From Cyrtodaria siliqua (taxonomy: Eukaryota > Mollusca > Bivalvia > Adapedonta > Hiatellidae), in contig JAWPHD010001429.1 of the NCBI GenBank assembly GCA_037043455.1, positions 248,001 to 312,000 on the forward strand: a stretch of DNA of 64,000 nt. The letters are read 5' to 3'. The position numbers and the translations under genes are program-made. How positions within the stretch are numbered: position 1 is the first letter of the stretch; each line of letters starts with the position of its first letter. Below the pieces are notes generated by a model. That model worked only from the letters and a program-made list of their open reading frames with translations. It did no database searches and was not told where the DNA came from. Shown piece after piece: positions 46,931 to 58,440 of this stretch.

Positions 46931-49490
46931 AGAACTTCAGTATAATGACATAGTCCTCATAGCATTATCTTAGATGCACATGGTATCCAACATAGTCCTT
47001 ATATCATTAACGTAGAGTCCCGTGGACTCCAACATAGTCGTCATTGCATTATCTTAGAGGCCCGTGGACACCGACTTAGTCCTTATATAATTATATTGCC
47101 GGCAAGTGGTATCTGACATAGTTCTCCAAGAATTGTCTTAGAGACCCGTGGACTCCGACATAGTCCTCATAGCATTTTCTTAGAGGGCCGTGGACTCAGA
47201 CATAGTCCTTATACAATTATCTTAGAGGCCCGTTGACTCCGACATAGTCCTTATATCATTATATTGGAGGCCGTAGGAGTCTGACATAGTCCTCATTGCA
47301 TTATATTGGAGGCACGTGGTCTATGACATAGTCCTCATAACTTTATCTTAGAGGCACATGGACTCCAACCCAGTGTACTCCGACATAGTCCCTATATAAT
47401 TATATTGGAGGCCCGTGGACTCTGACATAGTCCTCTTAGCATTATCTTAGAGGCAAATGGACTCCAACATAGTCCTTATATCATTATCTTAGAGGCCCGT
47501 GGATTCCGACATAGTCCTTTTATCATTACATTGAAGGCCCGTGGACTATGCCATAGTCCTCATATCATTATGTTTGAGGCACATGGTTCCAACATAGTCC
47601 TTATATCATTAACTTAGAGTCCCGTTGGCTCCCAACATAGTCATCATTTCATTATCTTAGAGGCCCATCCTTATATAATTATATTGCAGGACCGTGGACT
47701 CTGACATAATCCTCCCAGCATTGTCTTGGAGGCCCGTAGGCTCCGACATAATCATTATATCATTATCTTAGAGGCTCGTGGACTCTGACATTGTCCTCAT
47801 AGCATTTTCTTAGAGGCCCGTGGACTCCGACATAGTCCTTATATCATTATATTGGAGGCCCGTTGACTCTGACATAGACCTCATATCATAATATTAGAAG
47901 ACGTTGGACTCCGACATAGTCCTTCTATCATTATCTTAGTGGCCCGTGGACTCCAACATAGTCCTATTATCATTATCTTAGAGACCCGTGGACTCTGACG
48001 TAGTCCTCATATCATTATCTTAGAGGCCCGTAGACTCCGACATAATCTTAGCATTATCTTAGAGGCCCGTGGACACCGACATAGTTCTTTTATCATTATA
48101 TTGGAGGCCCTTGCACTCCGAAATAGTCCTTATGTCCTTATATCATTATATTGAGGGCTGGCGTGCCGCAGTTTGTAACGCGGCATATTTGTAACCGGAG
48201 GCCCCGGGTTCAATCCTCCATGGTGCCACTGAGTTTCGTCGGTGTGTTCTTGGGCAAGACACTTTCCCTTAGCCTCGTCAATCGGATGGGAACGTAAATC
48301 GGGCGATCTCGTGTATCGGTTTATTCGCCGAGCACGTTATGGATCTGTTCGATAATAAGAGAAGGGCATGGTTCCCGGATTCCTATGAATCCTTCCCCCC
48401 TCTCTCTCTCTGGGGCGTCTCTAAATAACATATACTGTGTTGATTAGCCGTTCAACAACATTCAATTTATATCATTATATTGAATGTCTATGGACTCTGA
48501 CATAGTCCTCACAGCATTATCTTAGAGGCCCGTGGACGACTCCCGACATAGTCATTATACCATTATATTGGAGGCCGGTTTGCTCTGACATAGTCCTTAT
48601 ATCATTATCTTAGATGCCCACGGACTCTGACATAGTCTGCATAGCATTATCTTATAGGCCATTGGACTCCGACATAGTCCTTATATCATTATATTGGAGG
48701 CCCGTTGACTCTGACATAGTCCTTATATCATTATCTTAGATGCCCACGGACTCTGCTATAGTCTGCATAGCATTATCTTATAGGCCCTTGGACTCCGACA
48801 TAGTCCTTATATCATTATATTGGAGGTCCGTGGACTCCGTCATAATCCTTATATCATTAACTTAGATGCACGTGGACACTAACATAGTCCTCATAGCATT
48901 ATCTTAGAAGCCCGTGGTTTCCAACATAGTCCTCATATCATTATATTGGATGCCCGTGGATTCCTACATAGTGTTTATATCATTATGTTGGGGGACCCTA
49001 GATTCTTGACAATCCTCATAGCATTAGCTTTGATGTCCGTGGACTCCGACATAGACTTCATATCATTATCTTATAGGCCCGTGGACTTCGACATAGTCAT
49101 TTTATCAGTATAATATAGGCCCGTGGACTCCCACTTAGTCCTTATATCATTATTTTAGAGACCCGTTTACTCCGACATTGTTCTTATATCATTATATTCT
49201 AGGCCAATGGCCTCTTACATAGTCCTCATGGCATTATCTTAGAGACCAGTGGACTCCGATATAGTCCTTATATCATTAACTTAGAGGCCCGTGAAATCTG
49301 ACATAGTCCTTATATCATTAACTTAGAGTCCCGTGTACTCCCACATAGTCCTTATATCATTATCTTAGAGGCCCGTGGTCTCTGACATAGTCCTCATAGC
49401 ATAATCTTAGAGGCCATAGGACTCCATCATAGACATTATATCATGATATTGGAGGCCCGTTGACTCTGACATAGATCTCATATCATTACC
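46931..49490 (+). repeat. 42-bp satellite, block F (forward)
   Basis: Forward orientation again. 47611-48540 closely resembles 44582-45600, including the SINE, indicating an internal duplication of about 3 kb. Confidence 0.9.
48155..48468 (+). mobile_element. tRNA-derived SINE, copy 4
   Basis: 314 bp, closest to copy 3 and sharing CGTGCCGCAGT and CGCGGCA. It lacks about 10 bp near 48340 (GCACGTTATGGATC). It has the same flanks as the other copies. Confidence 0.87.
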
Positions 49491-52400
49491 TTAGATATAA
49501 AGACTATGTCGGAGTCCAGGGGCGTCCAATATAATGATAAATGACTATATCGGAGTCCACGGGCCTCTAAGATAATGATAAAAGTACTATTTCGGAGTCC
49601 ACGGGCCTCCAAGATAATGCCGTGAGTACCATGTCAAAGTTCACGGGCCTTTAAGATAATGATATAAGGAGTATGTGGGAGTACACGGGCCTCTAAAATA
49701 ATTATATAAGGACCATGTCTGAGTCCTCGGACCTCTAAGATAATGCTATGAGGACTATGTCAGATTCCGCGGGCCTCTAAGATAATGATATAAGGGCTAT
49801 GTCGGAGTCCACGGGCTTCTAAGGTCTATGTCAGAATCCACGGGCCTCTAAGATAATGATATGAGGAATATGTTGGGAATCCACGTGCCTATAAGATAAA
49901 GATAAAAGGACTATGTCGGAGTCCAAGGTTCTCTAAGATAATTCTATGGGGACTATTTAAGAGTCCACGACCTTCAATATAATGATATGAGGACTATGTC
50001 AGTGTCTACGGGCCTCTAAGATAATGATATGAGGACTATGTCAGTGTCTACGGGCCTCTAAGATAATGATATGAGGACTATGTCGGAGTCTACGGGCCTC
50101 TAAGATAATGATATGAGGACTATGTCGGAGTCTACGGGCCTCTAAGATAATGATATAAGGACTATGTCAGTGTCTACGGGCCTCTAAGATAATGATATGA
50201 GGACTATGTCAGTGTCTACGGGCCTCTAAGATAATGATATAAGGACTATGTCGGAGTCTACGGGCCTCTAAGATAATGATATGAGGACTATGTCGGAGTC
50301 TACGGGCCTCTAAGATAATGATATAAGGACTATGTCAGTGTCTACGGGCCTCTAAGATAATGATATGAGGACTATGTCAGTGTCTACGGGCCTCTAAGAT
50401 AATGATATGAGGACTATGTCGGAGTCTACGGGCTTCTAAGATAATGATATAAGGACTATGTCAGTGTCTACGGGCCTCTAAGATAATGATATGAGGACTA
50501 TGTCGGAGTCTACGGGCCTCTAAGATAATGATATGAGGACTATGTCGGAGTCTACGGGCCTCTAAGATAATGATATGAGGACTATGTCGGAGTCTACGGG
50601 CCTCTAAGATAATGATATGAGGACTATGTCGGAGTCTACGGGCCTCTAAGATAATGATATGAGGACTATGTCGGAGTCTACGGGCCTCTAAGATAATGAT
50701 ATGAGGACTATGTCAGTGTCTACGGGCCTCTAAGATAATGATATAAGGACTATGTCGGAGTCTACGGGCCTCTAAGATAATGATATAAGGACTATGTCGG
50801 AGTCTACGGGCCTCTAAGATAATGATATGAGGACTATGTCGGAGTCTACGGGCCTCTAAGATAATGATATAAGGACTATGTCGGAGTCTACGGGCCTCTA
50901 AGATAATGATATGAGGACTATGTCAGTGTCTACGGGCTTCTAAGATAATGATATGAGGACTATGTCGGAGTCTACGGGCCTCTAAGATAATGATATAAGG
51001 ACTATGTCGGAGTCTACGGGCTTCTAAGATAATGATATAAGGACTATGTCGGAGTCTACGGGCTTCTAAGATAATGATATAAGGACTATGTCAGTGTCTA
51101 CGGGCCTCTAAGATAATGCTATAAGGTCTATGTCAGAGTCCACGGGCCTCCAATGTAATGATATAAGAAATATGTCAGAGTCAACGGGCCTCTTAGACAA
51201 TGCTTTGAGGATTATGTCAGAGTCCACGGGCTTCCAACATAACAATATCAGGACTATGCCGGAGTTCACAGACCTTCAATATAATGATATATGGACTATG
51301 TCGGAGTCCACAGACCTTCAATATAATGATATATGGACTAGGTCGGAGTCCAGGGGCTTCCAATATAATGATAAAACGACTATATCGGAGTCCAAGGGCC
51401 TCTAAAATAATGCTATGAAGACTACGTCAGAGTCCACGGGCCTCTAAGATAATGATATAAGGACTATTTCGGACTCCACGGGCCTCTAAGATAATGCTAT
51501 GCGGACTATGTTTGAGTCCACGGTCCTCTTAGATAATGATATAATGATATAAATACTTTGCAGTAGTCCACGGGCCTCCAATATAATGATATAAGCACTA
51601 TGTCGCAGTCCAGGGGCCTCTGAGATAATGATATAAGTACTATGTCGGTGTCAACGGGCCTCTAAGGTAATGCTAGGAGGACTATGTCAATGTCCACCGG
51701 CCTCTAAGATAATGATATAAGGACTATGTGGGAGTCCACGTGCCTCTAAGATAATGATATAAGAACTATGTCGGTGTCAACGGGCCTCTAAGATAATGCT
51801 ATGAGGACTATGACAAAGTCCACGGGCCTCTAAGATAATGATATAAAGACTAATTGGGAGTCCAGGTGCCTCTAAGATAATGATATGAAGTCTATGTCAA
51901 AGTCACCGGGCCTCTAAGATAATGATATAAGGACTAATCGGGAGTCCAGGTGCCTCTAAGATAATGATATAAGAACTATGTCGGTGTCAACGGGCCTCTA
52001 AGATAATGCTATGACGACTATGACAAAGTCCACGGGCCTCTAAGATAATGATATAAAGACTATGTCGGTGTCCACGGGCCTCTAAGATAATGATCTGTAG
52101 TCTATGTCAAAGTCCATGGGCCTCGTAGGTAATTATATAAGAACTATGTCGGAGTCCACAGGCCTCTAAGATAATGCTATGATGACTATGTCAGAGTCCG
52201 CGGGCCTCTAAGATAATGATATAAGGACTATGTCGGAGTTAACGAGCTTCTGTGATAATGATATGAGGTCTATGTCAGAGTCCATGGGCCTCTATGATAA
52301 TGATATAAAGACTATGTCGGTGTCCACGGGCCTCTAAGATAATGATCTGAAGTGTATGTCAAAGTCCACGGGCCTCGTAGTTAATTATATAGGAACTATG

Positions 52401-53125
52401 TCGGAGTCCACGGGCCTCTAAGATAATGCTATGATGACTATGTCAGAGTCCGCGGGCCTCTAAGATAATGATATAAGGACTATGTCGGAGTTCACGAGCT
52501 TCTGTGATAATGATATGAGGTCTATGTCAGAGTCCATGGGCCTCTATGATAATGATATAAGGAATCCACGTACTCTACGATAATGCTATGAGGACTATGT
52601 CAGAGTCCACGGACCTCTAAGATAATGATATAAATACTATGTAGGCGTCCACGGGCCTGCAGTATAATGATATTAGGACTATACCGGAGTCCACGGGCCT
52701 CTAAGATAATGCTACGAGGACTATATCAGAATTCATGGGCGTAATAAAAGGACTATGTCGAAGTCTGCGGGGCTCTAAGATAATGCTATGAGGACTTAGT
52801 CAGAGTCCACCGGCCTCTAATATAATGATATGAGGACTATGTTGGAATCTACGGGCCCCTAAGGTAATGATATAAGGACTATGTTGGAGTCCACGGCCTC
52901 TAAGTTAATGATATAAGGACTATGTTGGAGTCCTCAGATCTCCAAGATAATGGTACGAGGACTTCGTCAGAGTATATGCGGTATATGTCAGAGTATCTCC
53001 AATATAATGATATGAGGTGTATGTCAGAGTACCTCCAATATAATGATATGAGGTCTATGTATGTGTCCACGGGCCTCCCATTTAACGATATAATGACTAT
53101 GTTAAGATTCCACGAGCTTCTTAGA
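49491..53125 (-). repeat. 42-bp satellite, inverted segment 2
   Basis: Opposite orientation from about 49492 to the end of the array. It includes the homogenised core 49990-51115. Units after 51120 become progressively more diverged. Open frames at 51130-51405 and 52922-53128 are satellite artefacts. Confidence 0.92.
49990..51115 (-). repeat. Homogenised core of the satellite (about 27 near-perfect 42-bp units)
   Basis: Unit GAGGACTATGTCGGAGTCTA plus CGGGCCTCTAAGATAATGATAT, 42 bp. Only three binary differences occur among units: GAGG or AAGG, CGGAG or CAGTG, and GGCCTC or GGCTTC. Confidence 0.95.
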
Positions 53126-53284
53126 TAATAGGTGTCTCACGAGGACGAAAAATGGACCCGTTCCCAATGCAAAATAATGTATTTTTTTCACAAAAATTGT
53201 GGAAAATTCCCAATCTCAAATGAAAAAGGTAAAACAAAAAGGTTTACCGTACTACGGTGGCATAGAGGTGATATGTGTATGTTT
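53126..53284. other. Unique-looking spacer at satellite edge
   Basis: No gene seen. The last 60 bp (CTACGGTGGCATAGAGGTGA, then TATGTGTATGTTTGTATTTA) is repeated at 63364-63410 and marks the left border of the palindromic array module. Confidence 0.55.
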
Positions 53285-53715
53285 GTATTTATCTCGTGCG
53301 CACGAGATACTAAGTCGTCCTCACGAGATACTAAGTCGGGCGCACGAGATAACTAAGTCGTGCTCACGAGATACTAATTCGTGCGCACGAGATACTAAGT
53401 CGTGCTCACGAGATACTAAGTCGTGAGCACGAGATACTAAGTCGTGCTCACGAGATACTAAGTCGTGAGCACGAGATACTAAGTCGTGCTCACGAGATAC
53501 TAAGTCGTGAGCACGAGATACTAAGTCGTGCTCACGAGATACTAAGTCGTGAGCACGAGATACTAAGTCGTGCTCACGAGATACTAAGTCGTGCGCACGA
53601 GATAACTAAGTCGTGAGCACGACTTACTAACTCGTGCGCACGAGATACTTAGTCGTGAGCACGAGATACTAAGTCGTGAGCACGAGTTACTAAGTCGTGC
53701 GCACGAGATAATTAG
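53285..53715 (+). repeat. 21-bp palindromic array, module 1
   Basis: About 20 units, each a 12-bp palindrome TCGTG(CG/AG/CT)CACGA plus a 9-bp spacer GATACTAAG. Almost all spacers read in one orientation, with one exception near 53620-53650 (GACTTACTAACTC). The 21-bp (7-codon) period makes long artefactual frames. Confidence 0.93.
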
Positions 53716-53750
53716 CCAATCAGAATACACTTTGCACACATGGATGTTGT
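53716..53750 (+). promoter_or_regulatory. Conserved right border of palindromic module with CCAAT box
   Basis: TTAGCCAATCAGAATACACT then TTGCACACATGGATGTTGT. The same sequence, inverted, lies at 62983-63018 directly upstream of the transposase start codon, and in part at 63633-63665. Confidence 0.6.
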
Positions 53751-53759
53751 ACTATATAC

Positions 53760-54370
53760 ATGTATGGAAAAAATTAAAAATCTTCTTGTCTCAAACCGTA
53801 AGGCCCAGAGTTTTGATATTTGGTATATAGCATCACCTAGTGGACCTCTACAAAGTTTGTTCAAGTTATGGCCCTTGGGTCAAAAATGGCCCTGCCCCGG
53901 GGGTCACATGTTTTACATTGAGTTATTTAGGGAAAACTTAAAAAATCTTCTTGTCCCAAACCGTAAGGCCCAGAGTTTTGATATTTGGTATGTAGCATCA
54001 CCTAGTGGACCTCTACAAAGATTGTTCAAATTATGGCCCTGGGGTCAAAAATGGCCCCGCCCCGGGGGTCACATGTTTTACATGGAGTTATATAGGGAAA
54101 ACTTAAAAAATCTTCTTGTTCCAAACCATAAGGCCCAGAGTTTTGATATTTGGTATGTAGCATTACCAAGTGGACCTCTACAAAATTTGTTCAAATTTTG
54201 GCCCTGGGGTAAAAAATGACCCGGCCCCGGGGGTCACATGTTTTACATGGAGTTATATAGGGAAAACTTAAAAATCTTCTTGTCCCAAACTGTAAGGCCC
54301 AGATATTTGGTTTGTAGCATATCCTAGAGAACCTCTACCAAGATTACTCAAATTATGGCCCTGGGGTCAA
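53760..54370 (+). repeat. 165-bp tandem repeat (about 3.7 units)
   Basis: Unit contains AAATCTTCTTGTCCCAAACC, GGCCCAGAGTTTTGATATTT, ACCTAGTGGACCTCTACAAA and GCCCCGGGGGTCACATGTTT. The 165-bp length keeps one frame open for 159 residues (53740-54219) as 55-residue repeats. The same repeat is at 63663-64000. The fourth unit lacks about 15 bp and loses the frame. Confidence 0.92.
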
Positions 54371-55230
54371 AAACTTCTGAAACTGTTCAGCTTTGCTGAA
54401 CAAGATGGCCACTACAGCTAAAATAGTAACTTTTAATGAAATCAGAACATGGATTCAGGTGAGCGATTCAGGGCCATCATGGTCCTCTTGTAGCTTTGTG
54501 CCATTAATACATTCACTAGTCTTTTTCTGGAACATCTGTGTGCATCTGCTATGAAATAATTTTCATTAGTTTCTCTATACAAATTTACACTGTTTGCTAG
54601 CTTTAGTACATTCATGTTGGAAACAAGGGGGTGGGGGGGGGGGGGGGGGGTGTTCTTAGGTTGGAAACATAACATTTTGTAAATGTGTCTTTTTGTTTCA
54701 TTTCTTTTAACCTCAATACTTAAACTTGGATCACCATTAGAATATTATGGCAGATTATTATGCAAATGTATTGCTAGTTAAGTCCAGAGTTTTTTTATTA
54801 ATTGGTTTACTGGAGATTTTGATAAAAAATGAGATAACATTTTGATAAACTTTATTTTTAAAACATTATCGACAGCAAATGAGGGGGGGAAAATAAAAAA
54901 TAAAAATCGCGATTTCAAATTTTATTTTTATTTGGGTTTTCAAAATTTAGGAGCAGCGTTCCCGTAAACAAATTAATAAAAACAACTCTGGCCTAACTGT
55001 ATAAGCCACAGTATGCACAACCTGGTGTTTTCATTCAGTTTTTCATTTGGCGAATTCGACTGGGACTTTTTGTTGAGCACGACAGCTTCGTTGAGCATAT
55101 TTTTTGTTCGACTTGTAGTATGACGTCACACCGTTGAGTACGAAACTCAACGCTGGTGGACCTCTGAAAAGTAAGTTGCTCAACAGAATGTCGCCAGTCG
55201 AATACGCCTAATAGGCATAGAAATAATTGA
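54371..55230. other. Low-information intergenic stretch
   Basis: No gene supported. Contains a small hairpin GTTCAGCTTTGCTGAAC (54387-54403), a G run at 54630-54650 and AT-rich sequence. Confidence 0.5.
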
Positions 55231-55256
55231 TCCAAAAGGCATTTCTTATGCAAGAA

Positions 55257-55400
55257 TCTGAATACAAATGAGCTGCATCTTGCAAAAAGGGGTCTTCATG
55301 CATCTGCGTAGTGTTTTCCTGGATCAGCATGTGCAGTCCACACAGGCTAATCAGGGACGACACTTTACGCAGAGGCGCTAATACCCTTTTTACAAAGATG
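55257..55400. repeat. GTCGTCCC-type palindromic repeat, copy 1
   Basis: Imperfect hairpin around GGATCAGCATGTGCAGTCCA and CACAGGCTAATCAGGGACGA, flanked by GATGCATTT-like AGATGC ends. Further copies at 55590-55700, about 58895-58950 and 59110-59220. Confidence 0.75.
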
Positions 55401-55589
55401 CGGTTCAATTATATGACATGAACATTCACGCAGTTTGATCTGAATCTACAGTGTGTGTTAATCACGTATCAAACCTTCCGAGAAGCTACTGGCTACTGTG
55501 TAGATACAGATCAGACTGAATGAACGTGTAGGCTGTTGGTGATTTTCTGTTTCTAGAAGGTCTACTCTAAGTATATATATATATACTGG

Positions 55590-55700
55590 AGGCGGAAAGT
55601 GTCGTACCAAATTAGCCTGTGCGAACTGCACAGGCTGATCAGGGACGACACTCTACGCAAAGGCATTTATACACCTGTTCGCAAGATGCAGCTCAAATGT
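55590..55700. repeat. GTCGTCCC-type palindromic repeat, copy 2
   Basis: GTGTCGTACCAAATTAGCCT then GCACAGGCTGATCAGGGACG; the two halves pair over about 25 bp. Confidence 0.75.
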
Positions 55701-55729
55701 ACTTGTATTGTTAGTGATTGTCGCTATTT

Positions 55730-56130
55730 TATGCCCCCGTATCGATAGATCGGGGGCATATTGTTTTTGTTCCGTCTGCGCTGTATCTGCGTGTCTGCAT
55801 GTCTGTTCTAAACTTTAACATTGCCTGTAACCTTTGATCATTCAGCTACAGGCTTCACATTTGGTATACATATTCTATTAGTCAATGGCGTTCACATGGC
55901 AGCATGCTAAAAGACCTTGACCTTCACCATGATCTTGAAAATGACATTGAAATCTTCATTTTGATAAATCATTGTAACTTCTTATCCATTTAAACCTACA
56001 TACGCCATAATTCATATACATATTCTACTAGTCAATGACTTTCACATGGCATCATGCAAAATGACATTGACCTTCACCTTGACCTTGAAAATGACATCGA
56101 ACTTCGTGTGGTTAAAGCTGAAATCGGGGA
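55730..56130. repeat. TATGCCCCC hairpin followed by two about 160-bp units
   Basis: Hairpin TATGCCCCC...GGGGGCATA at 55730-55760. After it, CATATTCTA(T/C)TAGTCAATG starts at 55869 and 56029, each followed by TTGACCTTCAC, a tandem pair of about 160 bp. Confidence 0.75.
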
Positions 56131-56399
56131 CATAGTGTTTCATAAACACATTTTGTTGTTTGTTGAAATGTAAAAAAGCTAGACAGAACTAGTCATTTTA
56201 ATCATCTGCTTATTTGTTAAGTTCCATAGATCTAGATGTTAAATTATTTCCTCCAAATTTTAAAATAAAATACACTAGACAAATGTAAAAGATGTTGATA
56301 CCCTTTAATTACTCATCTTAACCCTTTCCCTCATTAAAAGCATCTCATACTTCTCTGCAATAGACATATTTTAAACCATTCTGGGAAAAGGAAAACTTG

Positions 56400-56610
56400 T
56401 TAACCCTTTCCTATACAGACGACTTTTGACGCGTCTGCAGCAGATGCCTTTTAAACACATTGTGGGAAAAGGAGAAATTGCTCATAACCAGCAATTTCTC
56501 CCTTTCCCACAATGTTTTCTACTCTCTCATTTGTTCCAGTATTGATTTATTTTCTTCAGACATTTTCAATTTGGAAGAGTCGAAAAATGGCATATCAGGA
56601 AAAGGGTTAA
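56400..56610. mobile_element. TTAA-ended hairpin MITE, copy a
   Basis: Ends TTAACCCTTTCC and its complement AAAAGGGTTAA. The centre at 56457-56515 is a hairpin, ACATTGTGGGAAAAGGAGAA against TTCTCCCTTTCCCACAATGT, with a CAGACGACTT segment in the left arm. Non-coding. A partial relative precedes it at 56319-56399. Confidence 0.8.
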
Positions 56611-56929
56611 TATTGAACAATTTCTAGTTTTACCACTATGCTTTCTTCCCTCTAAAATATTTATTAAGAATGTCAAGTCTTTTCTATTAAATGTTTCACT
56701 TTGGCAGTCCAGAAGTTGCAAACAGTTAATAGAAAATACTTTAAAAGCAAGCGGGCTCGACAAAAATTCACTATTTCATTGGGAAAATAATTCATCTTTT
56801 GTATTAAAGGGATTATATAATATATACAAGGAAATCTTGGATGGAGCAAAAAATGATCATCATACATGATTTCAGAAAAAAGCATGATTGCAAGGCAGAC
56901 ATTGCTTTCTACTAACAACTTGAGCTGAT

Positions 56930-57074
56930 CTTGTAGTCATAAAACAGTTTATTCTGCATGCTCAGTAACAATCTCTGTGCTCTGTGCCCATGACACAAGC
57001 AGCACAAGCAGGACTCAAACTCTGGATGCCCGAGTGCTAATCCAATGCCTTAAACACTCAGCCACAGAGGACCC
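56930..57074 (-). mobile_element. tRNA-derived SINE (second family), minus strand
   Basis: Read on the minus strand from 57074, the sequence starts GGGTCCTCTGTGGCTGAGTG. It has A-box-like TGGCTGAGTGTTTAAGG (57048-57064) and B-box-like GAGTTTGAGTCC (57011-57022), as in serine/leucine tRNAs, then a body containing TTGTGTCATGGGC. It is a SINE head and not a functional tRNA: the B box is degenerate and no cloverleaf fits well. Confidence 0.6.
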
Positions 57075-57229
57075 TCACACACGTTTTATAACCTCTGGGC
57101 CTGATCTCACGGCGTTTCCAAAGAAGCTTATATGAAATGGTGGTATAAGGTTAATATTCTCCAGAGAAGAATGGAAGAACCAGACAAAAAAGACACGTGA
57201 AAGTTTAACTGTGAGACTGAATCAAAAAC

Positions 57230-57452
57230 ATCGTTGGAAACAATTTATCCTTTTCCCACAATGTTTCCAAGACATCTGCTGTAGAAGAAACCATTTCCAA
57301 CATGCAAGAAATCTGCAGCAGACGACTTCGAAAACATGTAGACAAAGTTGAATATATTTATAATTATTTAAATAAAGTTGAAAACATTGTGACAAAAGAA
57401 GAAATTGCTCAGAATGTTTTCAAAAGTTGTCTGCTGCTCATGGAAAGGGTGA
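57230..57452. mobile_element. TTAA-type hairpin MITE, copy b (rearranged)
   Basis: Contains CTTTTCCCACAATGTTTCCA, CTGCAGCAGACGACTTCGAA and GAAAACATTGTGACAAAAGA, ending TGGAAAGGGTGA. The central hairpin is incomplete. Confidence 0.55.
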
Positions 57453-57684
57453 CCTGGGCACTACAGCATCATTCATAATACGATCCCCAAAACCCTGAGC
57501 TCTCCAACAAAGCCAACTGCTCCCATTCTCAGTTATTGTGACGGGAGAGGAAAATGGTAGCCTTGTAAGAAGTCTCGGCCACAGAGAATACGGTTGCGAG
57601 GTTAAGAGTAATCATTGATTTAGACAATATAGCAGTTTTAACAATTCACAAAAGCTTGTAAGCTAACCATGTTAAATAAATAAA

Positions 57685-57924
57685 TTAACCATTTCCCAGA
57701 TACAGACAACTTTTGACATGTCTGTATCAAACGACTTCTGAAAACAGTGTGGGAAAATGGGAAATTGCTTATAAAAAGCAATTTCTCCTGTTCACACTAT
57801 GTTTTCTATTCAATATTCTACTATTATACTTTCATTTGTCCAGATTTTCTACATTTTTTCATTTTTTCATGTGAGACTTTCAATTTGAAAGAGGCTATAC
57901 ATGACATGTCAGGGAAATGGTTAA
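57685..57924. mobile_element. TTAA-ended hairpin MITE, copy c
   Basis: Ends TTAACCATTTCCC and GGGAAATGGTTAA. Central hairpin GGGAAATTGCTTATAAAAAG and CAATTTCTCC around 57770. The 57747-57935 frame within it is an artefact. Confidence 0.8.
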
Positions 57925-58170
57925 GAAAGTGGTGACTTAAGTTAATCGACAATATTCCAAGACTCAGTACTGGCCCAAATCTTTCTTCTGAAAACAGACA
58001 ACAAGTTTGAATGATTTTGTGGGAAAAGAAGCAACTCATTTTAACTAGCATTTGCTTCTCTTTCCCAAATCTTCCACACCTTTACAATATGCAAGAGCAA
58101 AAGCATATTCCAAGTACATCTGTGTTTCTTGCATGCAGTGGACAGGCGGATAGACAACAGTGAAGGACGA

Positions 58171-58230
58171 CTTAACCCATTACCACATAATTTAACCCAT
58201 TACCACATAATTTAACCCATTACCCCATAC
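58171..58230 (+). repeat. 20-bp tandem triplication
   Basis: TTAACCCATTACCACATAAT three times in a row at the left border of the next MITE, suggesting slippage at the TTAA end. Confidence 0.85.
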
Positions 58231-58440
58231 GGAATTTTGTAACGGGTGCAAATTGAAAGCATCAGCAGACGATAATAGTAAATTACGCCAAATGACAGTT
58301 TCATTTTGAGATAGAGTAGAAAACATTGTGAAAAAAGGAGAAATTGCTCGTTACGAGCAATTTCTTCTTTTGTCACAATGTTTTCTGAAGTCGTCTGCTG
58401 ATGATGCGTTAAAATGCGTATTCATGGAGTAAAGGGTTAA
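58212..58440. mobile_element. TTAA-ended hairpin MITE, copy d
   Basis: TTAACCCATTACC to AAAGGGTTAA. Central hairpin GAGAAATTGCTCGTTACGAG then CAATTTCTTC, with arms extending to GAAAACATTGTG and CACAATGTTTTC (58325-58390). CAGCAGACGA occurs left and TCGTCTGCTG right. Confidence 0.82.

Noticed and set aside
36717..53125. Centromeric function of the satellite
   Set aside because: Size and homogenisation are suggestive, but nothing in the sequence shows centromere identity; needs chromatin data.
53285..53715. CRISPR-like array
   Set aside because: Eukaryotic context, 21-bp period, 9-bp spacers that are all alike, no cas genes. It is a palindromic tandem repeat.
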